This document shows, piece by piece, positions 8,555 through 16,094 of a stretch of 64,000 nucleotides of DNA. Positions within the stretch are counted from its first letter, which is position 1. Each line of letters starts with the position of its first letter. Under the pieces are notes generated by a model. It worked only from the letters and a program-made list of their open reading frames with translations. It was not told the origin of the DNA and did no database searches. The position numbers and the translations under genes were made by a program. This DNA is from Bacillus marasmi (lineage in GTDB: Bacteria > Bacillota > Bacilli > Bacillales > Cytobacillaceae). The stretch is from contig NZ_LR656170.1 of NCBI RefSeq assembly GCF_902168435.1, forward strand, positions 62,001-126,000, written 5' to 3'.

Positions 8555-9451
8555 TCAGCCGCGCCACACACAACGCATCATTAACTCTCCATCAGTCAGT
8601 TGTGCTGTAAGCTCTCCACCCATCTTCTGCATTAAACTCTTAGAAATCGCTAAACCTAATCCAGTCCCCTTCTTCGACCTCGTTTTATCTGCTTTATAAA
8701 ATCGATTAAATAAATGAGCCAAATCCTGTTGATTCAGTTGGCCTGCCGGATTACTAATGAATAACATCACTTTTGAGTCTCGTCTTTCCAAGGAAATCGT
8801 GACAGCGCCACTCGAATGTCTAATCGCATTTAAGATTAAATTCTCTAACACCCGTTTAACTGCAGATGAATCTGCATGAATTCTTATTTCCTCAGTTGGA
8901 ATCTCGATAATGGGTTCTATGTCACGTGTATTAAATTCCTCATAAAAGCCTACAAGTACCTCCTGAACTAATTGGTTCAACCTGATTTGTTCAAGCACAA
9001 TCGGATAATCTGCAGACTCGATAATCGAAAGCTCGAAGAAATCGCCTAATAAATCCTTTAACCGCAAAGCGCCGCTCTTCACTACCTCCACGTATTCCTC
9101 GCGTTTTTCTACAGGTAAATCCTTCGACTCCAGCAATTGAACATAGCCTAATATCGAAGTCATTGGGGTGCGGATATCATGTGAAATATCAGCAATCGCC
9201 TGCTTCAACTCATTTTCCGTGCGCCGTTTTTCAGCATGAGCCCGCTTCGTTAAATCAATTTGCGCGTTGATTTCAACGGCAAGTGCTTCAATATCCTTAT
9301 CATAAAAAGATAGATCGATTTTTTTCTCCGTTTCCTGATGGTTAACTTCACGAAGCTGCTGGGTCGCCCGTTTGATTTCTCTTTTTAAAAAATAGTTACG
9401 AGTGAGAGAAACTAATCCAATGACGACAGCCAATATCGTAAAATAAATCAA
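8555..9451 (-). CDS. Single-helix sensor histidine kinase of an ABC-linked two-component system
   Basis: The 298-aa kinase has one N-terminal transmembrane helix (about residues 2-20) and practically no extracellular part. It then has a coiled-coil-like linker, the HisKA phosphoacceptor region (SHDIRTPMTSILGY) and a HATPase_c domain with N-box LENLILNAIRH and G-box GTGLGLAISKSL. It is last in a minus-strand unit with a response regulator, an ABC ATPase and an ABC-2 permease. Kinases without a sensor domain next to such transporters usually sense cell-envelope stress or peptide antibiotics through the transporter. That function is inferred from context. Confidence 0.9.
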   Translation of the reverse strand: MIYFTILAVVIGLVSLTRNYFLKREIKRATQQLREVNHQETEKKIDLSFYDKDIEALAVEINAQIDLTKRAHAEKRRTENELKQAIADISHDIRTPMTSILGYVQLLESKDLPVEKREEYVEVVKSGALRLKDLLGDFFELSIIESADYPIVLEQIRLNQLVQEVLVGFYEEFNTRDIEPIIEIPTEEIRIHADSSAVKRVLENLILNAIRHSSGAVTISLERRDSKVMLFISNPAGQLNQQDLAHLFNRFYKADKTRSKKGTGLGLAISKSLMQKMGGELTAQLTDGELMMRCVWRG

Positions 9452-9472
9452 TCTCTCTCACTCTCCCATCTG

Positions 9473-10228
9473 TTACTTTATTTCTTTTCGTTGAAAAATC
9501 ATGCTGCCTAGGTAACCAAACGCTAGAATTGTGGTTAACGGGACAACAATCATTTTAAGTAAGACGGTATTTTCAAGATTCATTTGGCCGATTTCTAAAA
9601 ATAACTTAAAGACCGAATGGTTAAACAAAAATTCTACGAAGGACAGTTTTTGGCTTAACATATATAAAATGCTGTCAAACAAAATAAAAAATAGAATGGA
9701 AAAACCGATCATCTTGCCACTGTCTGTTAAAACAATCGCGAAAAGAGACATGATTGAAGCAAACGCAGTCGCATATATGATTGTAAAGCCTAATGTGCGT
9801 ACCAGATAATCTATTTCCGGCATTTCGTTAAAACCTGATAATAGGGAACTTATCACCATCATCACAACAGGAAATACTAAGGATATAATAATCGTTCCGA
9901 TTGAAAATGCGAATAGTTTAGAAAAATATATTCGGCTTCTACTATTCCCAGAAGCACCAATACTCTTCATCGTCCCAATTGAGAACTCACTAGAAATAAA
10001 GAAGCCTGCTAAAATACATGGAACAAGCCGTACAATATAATTATTTCCACCGAGAGCTGTATTCACAAATAGGTCTTTAACTGAAATATCCTGTGAACCT
10101 ACTGAGCCATCACCGAAAAGCATAAGCATGGGATAAATGATTGCAGCAACAGTTAATCCCAATACCAATGTCCAAAGCGACCGATCCTTTCGAAGCTTAA
10201 ATAACTCTGCCTTGATTAGATTATCCAT
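9473..10228 (-). CDS. ABC-2 type permease, bacitracin/lantibiotic-resistance type
   Basis: A 251-aa integral membrane protein with about six helices, beginning MDNLIKAELFKLRKDRS, a start typical of ABC-2 permeases of the BcrB/lantibiotic-immunity group. I chose ATG at 10228: it overlaps the ATPase stop codon (ATGGATAA) by 8 bases and the ATPase end supplies a GGCGGT-like site. Five extra codons to an in-frame upstream start are possible but have no site. It would pair with the ATPase at 10221-11144. Substrate not known. Confidence 0.85.
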   Translation of the reverse strand: MDNLIKAELFKLRKDRSLWTLVLGLTVAAIIYPMLMLFGDGSVGSQDISVKDLFVNTALGGNNYIVRLVPCILAGFFISSEFSIGTMKSIGASGNSRSRIYFSKLFAFSIGTIIISLVFPVVMMVISSLLSGFNEMPEIDYLVRTLGFTIIYATAFASIMSLFAIVLTDSGKMIGFSILFFILFDSILYMLSQKLSFVEFLFNHSVFKLFLEIGQMNLENTVLLKMIVVPLTTILAFGYLGSMIFQRKEIK

Positions 10229-11144
10229 GCTGCACACCGCCAATCCGTTTCATAAAATATCCTTCAAGTTCTTCCCCCATTGGCATGAATTGTTCAAGGA
10301 CTAAACCTTCGTTTACAAGAAGTGTTGATACTTTCCCTGGTTCATCAAGGAATTGGAACAACTGAATTGCACCATCTGGCTTTACTTCATAAGCCTCCGT
10401 ACCCAGCTTATTTTCAAGAACTGTTGCTGCTTTATTTGGATTATCTACTTTAATGTGAAGATATTGCTGACATTTATGATTGATTTCATCTGCCGTTAGC
10501 TCCTCCAGCAATTCCCCCTTATGGATAATGCCATAGTGGGTTGCAAGAAGATGAAGCTCGCTCAAAATATGGCTGGAAATTAAAATCGTAATTCCATATT
10601 CACGATTCAACCTCATTAACAACTCACGAATCTCAACGACCCCCATCGGATCCAGACCGTTAATTGGCTCATCAAGAATCAGAAATTCTGGCTCACCTAA
10701 CAGCGCAATCCCAATGCCAAGTCGCTGCTTCATGCCTAGTGAGAAGTTTTTGGCCTTCTTTTTACCTGTATCTTGGAGACCGACTAGCTTCAGGATTTTC
10801 CCGACAGAATCCTGTCCAGGAATTCCCTTTAGTAAGCGATTAGCCTCTAGATTTTCCATTGCCGTCATGTGCGGATAAAGAGCAGGGCCTTCAATGATTG
10901 TCCCGATTCTCTTTCTTGCTTGGATCAACTCCGCTGAATTACTTTTTCCAAATAACTCAATGTGTCCCGTTGTTGGATATGCAAGGCCTGTAACCAATTT
11001 GATTAGCGTGGATTTTCCCGCGCCATTTTGACCGATAAATCCATAAATAGAACCCTTTTTTATCGAAAGATTCACTTTGTTTAAAGCGAATTGTTTTTTA
11101 TATTGCTTCGATAGTTGGTGGGTTCGGAGAATGTATTCACTCAT
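10221..11144 (-). CDS. ABC transporter ATPase, BcrA-like
   Basis: The 307-aa protein has Walker A GQNGAGKST, the signature FSLGMKQRLGIGIALL, Walker B FLILDEPINGLD and an H-loop in ISSHIL, followed by a C-terminal extension of about 90 residues. This layout is typical of BcrA-type ATPases in bacitracin and lantibiotic self-protection transporters. ATG at 11144 is preceded by GGGAGG with good spacing; the ATG six codons upstream is part of the leader. It overlaps the permease gene and follows the regulator gene by 80 bases. Confidence 0.9.
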   Translation of the reverse strand: MSEYILRTHQLSKQYKKQFALNKVNLSIKKGSIYGFIGQNGAGKSTLIKLVTGLAYPTTGHIELFGKSNSAELIQARKRIGTIIEGPALYPHMTAMENLEANRLLKGIPGQDSVGKILKLVGLQDTGKKKAKNFSLGMKQRLGIGIALLGEPEFLILDEPINGLDPMGVVEIRELLMRLNREYGITILISSHILSELHLLATHYGIIHKGELLEELTADEINHKCQQYLHIKVDNPNKAATVLENKLGTEAYEVKPDGAIQLFQFLDEPGKVSTLLVNEGLVLEQFMPMGEELEGYFMKRIGGVQHG

Positions 11145-11224
11145 TCTTTCTACCTCCCTCATGTATTACTTTTAATATAAAAATGAAAACATAAGAAAGG
11201 CTTAAATGATTTCTTAAGAAAACC

Positions 11225-11920
11225 TTAAGTTTTGAGGCGATAGCCCATTCCCCAAATTGTTTCTATGTATTCTTCATGTGGATTTGCTTTTGCAAGCTTA
11301 CTGCGAAGATTGCTCAGATGGACGTTAATCGTATTATCATCATTATGATATTCTTCATTCCAAACGCTCTCAAACAAATTGGCTTTTGTAAAAACCTTCT
11401 TTGGCGAAGTCAATAGCAGGACCAAAATAGCATATTCCCTCGCAGTAACAGTGATTTCTGTTCCATTTACAAGGACTGTCTTCGCCTCGGTATCTATCAT
11501 AATATCCTTATGGGCCAACTCTCGAATCCTTGGTGCTTCTGTAATCATTCTTGTTCTTCGTAAATGGGAATCAATTCGCGCTGAAACCTCCTCGATATCA
11601 AAGGGCTTTGTAATATAATCATCCGCCCCTGTCCGCAACGCTTCAACCTTGGTTTGCTGCTCCAGCTTGGCAGAAATGATGATGACCGGAACCTCCGGAT
11701 TTTGTTCGCTCAGCTTAGCAAGTATTTCTTCTCCAGTTTTCCCAGGCAGCATTAAATCAAGCAACACCATGTCCCAAGCTTGTCCATTTAAATACAGCAT
11801 CGCTTCAGTTCCGGAAAAGGCAGGTTGTGCGTGGTAGCCATTCCTATTTACAATGTTACATAATAACTGATTAATATCATTATCGTCTTCGACAACTAGA
11901 ATTTTGATTTGTTTGTGCAT
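11225..11920 (-). CDS. OmpR/PhoB-family response regulator
   Basis: The 231-aa regulator has an N-terminal receiver domain with acidic pair EDD, phosphoacceptor Asp in LLDLMLPG, conserved Thr/Ser in IIISAK and Lys in YITKPFD. A C-terminal winged helix follows (NVHLSNLRSKL, WGMGYRL). I chose the ATG at 11920 because AGGAG lies 11 bases upstream; the ATG at 11947 has no site before it. It leads the unit with the BcrAB-type transporter and the kinase, so it probably activates that transporter operon. Its binding site is not identifiable by eye. Confidence 0.9.
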   Translation of the reverse strand: MHKQIKILVVEDDNDINQLLCNIVNRNGYHAQPAFSGTEAMLYLNGQAWDMVLLDLMLPGKTGEEILAKLSEQNPEVPVIIISAKLEQQTKVEALRTGADDYITKPFDIEEVSARIDSHLRRTRMITEAPRIRELAHKDIMIDTEAKTVLVNGTEITVTAREYAILVLLLTSPKKVFTKANLFESVWNEEYHNDDNTINVHLSNLRSKLAKANPHEEYIETIWGMGYRLKT

Positions 11921-11964
11921 AGGTACATTAACTCCTATTTCATTCATAATGATAAATCATTTCA

Positions 11965-12003
11965 ATAAAAGTAAAGGTAGCCAAACATGTGGATGGCTAC
12001 CTT
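11965..12003 (-). terminator. Terminator between the small gene and the response regulator gene
   Basis: Arms AAGGTAGCC (11974-11982) and GGCTACCTT (11995-12003) form a hairpin followed on the minus strand by a T-rich stretch. Confidence 0.65.
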
Positions 12004-12073
12004 CTTTGACACCTACATATTTACAATGGGATTGAAATCCTCAATTTTACCAATTAAGAATCTTGAGTATCAC

Positions 12074-12244
12074 TTAATCCTTCGTTAATTCTTCTTCAAA
12101 GAAAAAGGTTTTAGGATATTCATTGACGATGTAAGAGTACCTTTTCATGTTTTTTACGTACTGAGATTTGCCAATGGTAACAGACTCACCGGACTCTCTA
12201 ATCAAAACTTCTTCCCCGTCTGAAAAAAGATTTTTCTTCACCAT
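12074..12244 (-). CDS. Small hypothetical protein
   Basis: A 56-aa charged cytoplasmic protein (MVKKNLFSDGEEVLIRESGE and onward, ending EEELTKD). I chose ATG at 12244 because AAGGGTGAG lies directly upstream. It has a hairpin terminator behind it, which supports a real gene. The central part (VTIGKSQYVKNMKRYSYIVNE) suggests a small beta-rich fold, but I recognise no family. It stands alone between the regulator gene and a thioredoxin-like gene. Confidence 0.5.
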   Translation of the reverse strand: MVKKNLFSDGEEVLIRESGESVTIGKSQYVKNMKRYSYIVNEYPKTFFFEEELTKD

Positions 12245-12442
12245 CTCACCCTTTCTACTTCCTATATTGATTATAACAGTTGTTATGGTTGGCAACTGCA
12301 CAAATTTTTATCCTGATAATATCTTGAAGTCAACGGCAACCTTTTCGAAACAAATAATACTCTGCTTTCAAGAAATTATTATTTTCTACATTGATAAAAT
12401 CTATAGGTTGTTTTCCCTTCTGGTTTAGCGTCAATTAATTAA

Positions 12443-12490
12443 CAAAAAAAACGCCAAACAATATCCCTTGTTGGGATATCGCTTGACACC
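12443..12490 (-). terminator. Terminator of the TlpA-like gene
   Basis: Imperfect stem around GATATCCC (12473-12480) and GGGATATT (12461-12468), with further pairing of CAAGC to the GTTTG side, followed on the minus strand by eight T residues. Confidence 0.8.
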
Positions 12491-12509
12491 TTGTTTTTTA
12501 AACATATAT

Positions 12510-13388
12510 TTATTTTTCCATTTCATAATCGAGTTTTGTTAATCTTTCTTTATCGATTGGTCCGGTAAACTTTTGTTTAATTTTCCCATCCTTAGCTATT
12601 ACATATGTTGTGGGAATGGTAATGGCTTGATAAATTTCTGCGACCTCCCCCTTTTCGTCTAATAGCACAGGGAATGTAATACCATATTTCTTTATAAATT
12701 GATTAATTTGATTTAGATTTTTTTCTGATGCAGTTAAATTTACTGCAAGGATTTCGACGTTTCCAGTCTTTTCCTCCTCATAAAAATCAACCATATGGGG
12801 CATTTCAGCTTTACATGGTGGGCACCAAGTAGCCCAGAAATTCACAATAACAGTCTTGCCTCTTAAGTCTGAAAGCTTTACTACTTCACCATTAACAGTA
12901 GATAGCTCAAAATCCGGAGCAAGCTCTCCAATTCCAATTCCGCCGTTGACTGCTTGGGTGCTATCATTGTTGTTGTTTATGAACAATAGAGTGATAAGTT
13001 GGTATGAAATGGTCAATATCAAAATAAACATGATGACAGTTTGAATCGCTAACTTTTTTGGAACACTTTGCAATTTTGCTTTTATAAAAAAGAATGTCAG
13101 CGCAAGTATAATGGCTAAAATAAGACCCTTCGTACCTCCGGTAAAATACAAAATGGATAGTGGGCTTTTCAATACGATGCTTGGCTCAAATACAATTAGA
13201 CTAAGCTTCCAAGTGATAAAACCCCAGAATAGGCTGTCCGTAACTAAAGTAAAAATGTTGTTGTGGAGTTGTCTTGTTTGTGTTTTCTTAAGCCAAAGTT
13301 TTATTATCAGTAAACCTATAAGGAATGCTGCTGCAAGAAAAACCCACTTTTGTAAAATCGAAATCGAACCGATTTGAATATATTCCAT
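12510..13388 (-). CDS. Membrane-bound TlpA/ResA-type thiol-disulfide oxidoreductase
   Basis: The 292-aa protein has about four N-terminal transmembrane helices (residues 12-138) and a C-terminal extracytoplasmic redoxin domain (about 150-290). The active site is WCPPC (Cys189 and Cys192), with the cis-Pro loop IPTTYVI. Related ResA and TlpA proteins reduce disulfides outside the membrane, for example in cytochrome c maturation. The membrane part recalls the first half of Lgt in topology (see findings), which is unusual for ResA. AAAAGGAAG precedes ATG. It follows the glutaredoxin gene by 128 bases with a weak terminator between, so it may be expressed by read-through from that promoter. Confidence 0.85.
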   Translation of the reverse strand: MEYIQIGSISILQKWVFLAAAFLIGLLIIKLWLKKTQTRQLHNNIFTLVTDSLFWGFITWKLSLIVFEPSIVLKSPLSILYFTGGTKGLILAIILALTFFFIKAKLQSVPKKLAIQTVIMFILILTISYQLITLLFINNNNDSTQAVNGGIGIGELAPDFELSTVNGEVVKLSDLRGKTVIVNFWATWCPPCKAEMPHMVDFYEEEKTGNVEILAVNLTASEKNLNQINQFIKKYGITFPVLLDEKGEVAEIYQAITIPTTYVIAKDGKIKQKFTGPIDKERLTKLDYEMEK

Positions 13389-13430
13389 TTTCGACTTCCT
13401 TTTAGTAATGACATTGCTGCTATCGATGTG

Positions 13431-13459
13431 AAAAAATAAGAGACTATTTCTAGTCCCTT
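13431..13459 (-). terminator. Weak terminator or attenuator between glutaredoxin and TlpA-like genes
   Basis: Stem AGGGACTA/TAGTCTCT with a GAAA loop (13438-13459), then TATTTTTT on the minus strand. Only 40 bases separate it from the next start codon and no promoter is visible there, so partial read-through is likely. Confidence 0.65.
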
Positions 13460-13516
13460 TAGAAGATCTTTGATATTAAATACATGACCCCTACCAGAAG
13501 CCATACTTATCGGTTG

Positions 13517-13750
13517 TTATTTTCCCAGTGCCATCATGATGCTTTGTGGGTCATAACCCAATACCCACTTGCCGTTCACTTCAGATTGCGGAACACCCAT
13601 TTGACCTGTTTGTCTGATTACATAATCCATCATTTCTGGTGATGTTTCCACATTAACCTCTTTGAACGAAATATTTTGATCCGCTAGGAAATTTTTTAAC
13701 ATTACACAATATGGGCAACGGTTAGTTGTATACACTGTTACTGAACTCAT
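13517..13750 (-). CDS. Glutaredoxin family protein
   Basis: A 77-aa glutaredoxin-fold protein beginning MSSVTVYTTNRCPYC, with redox motif CPYC at residues 12-15, the cis-Pro segment MGVPQSEVNG and the C-terminal GYDPQ. ATG at 13750 is the third of three nearby ATGs and the only one with correct spacing from AAAGGGGA. As Bacillus lacks glutathione, such proteins are thought to act with bacillithiol or coenzyme A thiols, or as NrdH-like reductants. It is transcribed from a promoter containing a palindrome of CsoR/CstR type (13804-13829), which suggests control by copper or reactive sulfur species. The partner gene downstream encodes a thiol oxidoreductase. Confidence 0.88.
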   Translation of the reverse strand: MSSVTVYTTNRCPYCVMLKNFLADQNISFKEVNVETSPEMMDYVIRQTGQMGVPQSEVNGKWVLGYDPQSIMMALGK

Positions 13751-13803
13751 TTTCATTTCCCCTTTGTTCATTGTTTATCGCTTATTGCGAATAATTTACT
13801 TAC

Positions 13804-13832
13804 ATTATATACCCAATGGGGTATATAATCAA
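13804..13832 (-). promoter_or_regulatory. SigA promoter with CsoR/CstR-like palindromic operator
   Basis: On the minus strand, -35 TTGATT (13827-13832), a 17-base spacer and -10 TATAAT (13804-13809). A palindrome fills the spacer and reaches into both boxes: arms ATTATATACCC and GGGTATATAAT around a 4-base centre (13804-13829). The TACCC-N4-GGGTA core is the pattern known for CsoR/RcnR-family repressors, including CstR. No such repressor gene is in the window. Confidence 0.8.
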
Positions 13833-13845
13833 CCGATTTGCTGAG

Positions 13846-13885
13846 AAAAATCAAGCCCTCTCCTTTGAAAAAAATGAGAGGGTTT
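13846..13885 (-). terminator. Terminator of the crotonase gene
   Basis: Arms GCCCTCTC and GAGAGGGT/C-type (13853-13862 and 13876-13885) form a stem, followed on the minus strand by GATTTTT. It separates this gene from the glutaredoxin promoter. Confidence 0.75.
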
Positions 13886-13904
13886 CGAGAATTCATAGGT
13901 GTAA

Positions 13905-14723
13905 TTATTTAAAATTTGGGTTTCTTTTTTCGATAATCGCATTTAATCCTTCTTGATAATCGGGATGTTCCGTCACGATTCCCATAAACGAGGAAACCAT
14001 ATCCAAGGAGGTTCGTAAATCTGTTTTTAAACCTTGATACACCGTTCTTTTAATGAGGCACATAGCCGTTTGCGGACCACGTGCAAGTTGATTTGCAAGC
14101 TTGTATGTTTCCTCCATTAATTTGTCATGCTGCACTTTCCGCGTAATCAAGCCAATTTGGCTCGCTTCTTCGACATCAATAATTCTTCCTGTCAGTAATA
14201 AATCGAGTGCTTTATCAATACCAATCAATCTTGGAAGCAGGTAACCACCACCGTCACCTGGTACGATTCCCACTTTTACATAACCTTCGCCAAATCTAGC
14301 TTTTTCTGAGGCAATTCTAAAGTCACATTGCAAAGCCATATCAAGCCCTGCACCAATTGCATCACCATTTACGGCAGCAATCGTTGGCTTATCAATTTCC
14401 TCCATTAATAATGGTATTCTTTGAACATACTTCCACAAGCTATTCTTTCTTGCCAGAGAAGTGCTTGAAATATCCTGGTCCTCATACCCCGTAAGATCTA
14501 GAAATCCCTTTCCTGCTTGCATTGATTTAATATCTCCTCCAGCACAGAAAGCTAGTCCATTTCCGGTTAATACCAAAACTCGGATATCATCATTATCTCT
14601 AACTTCCTCTAATGCCTTAATCCACGCCTCAATCATTTGCATGCTAAAGGCGTTTCTTGCTTCAGGACGATTCAACGTAATCGTCGCTATTCCTTCTTGC
14701 ACTTCAAATAATAAATCTGCCAT
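13905..14723 (-). CDS. Enoyl-CoA hydratase/isomerase (crotonase) family protein
   Basis: The 272-aa protein starts MADLLFEVQEGIATITLNRPEARNA-like (family opening) and shows the oxyanion-hole segments AFCAGGDIKSM and NGDAIGAGLDMAL plus GEGYVKVGIVPGDGGGYLLPRLIG. In the latter, the Glu and Asp positions used for acid-base catalysis in hydratases appear to be present as Glu (GEGYVKVG) and Asp/Gly (PGDGGG). It probably acts in fatty-acid or branched-chain acyl-CoA breakdown, but crotonase members vary in reaction and the exact substrate cannot be told. It is a single-gene unit with its own terminator. Confidence 0.85.
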   Translation of the reverse strand: MADLLFEVQEGIATITLNRPEARNAFSMQMIEAWIKALEEVRDNDDIRVLVLTGNGLAFCAGGDIKSMQAGKGFLDLTGYEDQDISSTSLARKNSLWKYVQRIPLLMEEIDKPTIAAVNGDAIGAGLDMALQCDFRIASEKARFGEGYVKVGIVPGDGGGYLLPRLIGIDKALDLLLTGRIIDVEEASQIGLITRKVQHDKLMEETYKLANQLARGPQTAMCLIKRTVYQGLKTDLRTSLDMVSSFMGIVTEHPDYQEGLNAIIEKRNPNFK

Positions 14724-14953
14724 TCTCCCAGCCCCTTTCTACCTTTTTCAATTATAAGCTATATTTTCTAGGTCTCTATTAACGACAATTTTACTTTTTT
14801 AGCCATAAAATGAGCACTTTTGGCAAATTTAGAGGTTTATCGGAGAAATCTGATGTAAGTTAGGCTTTAATAAAATGCTATTTGTCCAATCATAATAACG
14901 TTTTACAGATAATAACAATAGTATGAAAGCCATGAATAAAAAGGAGGGATATT

Positions 14954-15835
14954 ATGCAATATCATCCTCAACTCCCTGGCCACGTCAATATCGATCAATA
15001 TAATCAGATGTTGGTCGCTCCCGAAACTTTCGCTGCAAAACCTGAGTCAATGACCGAGCAACTATTTGTTGAACGCTCGTTAACAGAAAATAAGTTTTGG
15101 TTAAGAATTATGAAGGAACATGCACTATTTTTAGGAGAAGGCTTCAATCGAAAGGATACTCATCTTATTCAACAAACAGATCGATTTTATCAATTTTTTG
15201 AACAACAAGAAAAGAAGGCATATCAAATTCCGAATAATGTAGGATTAGTGCGAAAATTTAACGAAGAAAGTATTGAATTGGTTTTTGGCTTTAGAAATTT
15301 TAAGCGGAACTTACTCATCTTAATCATAAATTGTAAAGTGAGTGGTTTCAATTTTCCATTATTGATTGATCATATTGCAAGAGAAGCTGAGTATTTTATG
15401 AGGACATTGAAGAAATTCAATCAAGGATTATTAGAGCCTATTCAGGATGCTATTATTAACGAAAACGTATTTTGGTTGAGAATCATGATGGAACACTCTC
15501 GATTCATCTCTGCATTGCTTGACCAATCTGAACGTAACTTGGTCAACACTGCCAGAAAATTTGGTGATGACTTTGAAGTACTTTTAAACCAAGCTAGAGA
15601 TGTTGAGTCAATGCTAACTAAAAAACAGCCGACTTATCCCATTATCGGTAAAATGAATAAAGACAGTGAAACCGCTGCCGAAGAGATACTTGCTTTTAAG
15701 AAAACAGGGTTAGAGTTAATCAAGTCCTGTCAAATTCGTAATGTAATCAATCCATTATTAGCGGACCATGTTGTCCGAGAAGCTGAACATTTCCTTTATA
15801 TGATTCATGTATTAGAAGGACGCTTAAAAGGGTAA
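14954..15835 (+). CDS. DUF2935 family protein, duplicated helical-bundle domain
   Basis: The 293-aa protein consists of two similar halves. Both contain the motif (E/N)xxFWLRIMxEH: residues about 47-58 (ENKFWLRIMKEH) and about 177-188 (ENVFWLRIMMEH). Each half later has a DHIAREAEYF/DHVVREAEHF motif. The repeated Glu and His residues suggest two four-helix bundles that could bind metal, as described for the DUF2935 family. AAGGAGGG sits before ATG. It is found widely in Bacillus, Clostridium and relatives; the role is unknown. It is a single-gene unit with a terminator at 15937. Confidence 0.85.
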   Translation: MQYHPQLPGHVNIDQYNQMLVAPETFAAKPESMTEQLFVERSLTENKFWLRIMKEHALFLGEGFNRKDTHLIQQTDRFYQFFEQQEKKAYQIPNNVGLVRKFNEESIELVFGFRNFKRNLLILIINCKVSGFNFPLLIDHIAREAEYFMRTLKKFNQGLLEPIQDAIINENVFWLRIMMEHSRFISALLDQSERNLVNTARKFGDDFEVLLNQARDVESMLTKKQPTYPIIGKMNKDSETAAEEILAFKKTGLELIKSCQIRNVINPLLADHVVREAEHFLYMIHVLEGRLKG

Positions 15836-15936
15836 AAAGATGACTGAAATGCAGTCTTAAAATTACTACCAGTCTAATATAGGTAATTGATAATACTGTC
15901 ATAACAATATTTCAGGTTACTATATTTTATTGTATA

Positions 15937-15970
15937 AACTCGCGTAAATGCGCGAGTTTTGCTTTTTTAT
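15937..15970 (+). terminator. Terminator after the DUF2935 gene
   Basis: Arms AAACTCGCG and CGCGAGTTT form a hairpin, followed by TGCTTTTTTATTT. Confidence 0.85.
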
Positions 15971-16044
15971 TTGATAATCCACTCAATATCACAATCTATC
16001 AAGACGGGAAAAATATATTTCTTAAAAAGTCCTCACAAAAACTA

Positions 16045-16056
16045 GAACATTTGTTC
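16045..16056 (+). promoter_or_regulatory. LexA (DinR) box before the unknown gene
   Basis: GAACATTTGTTC fits the Bacillus LexA consensus GAAC-N4-GTTC exactly. It lies 39 bases before the ATG at 16095 and overlaps a candidate -35 (TAGAAC, 16043-16048) placed 17 bases from TACATT (16066-16071). LexA binding here should block transcription until DNA damage. Confidence 0.75.
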
Positions 16057-16094
16057 TATTTGTGGTACATTAGTCCTAAAGGAAGGTGACAGAG

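Noticed and set aside
13316-13504. Small minus-strand frame between the glutaredoxin and TlpA-like genes
   Set aside because: No ribosome site, runs into the TlpA-like gene and contains the terminator-like hairpin.
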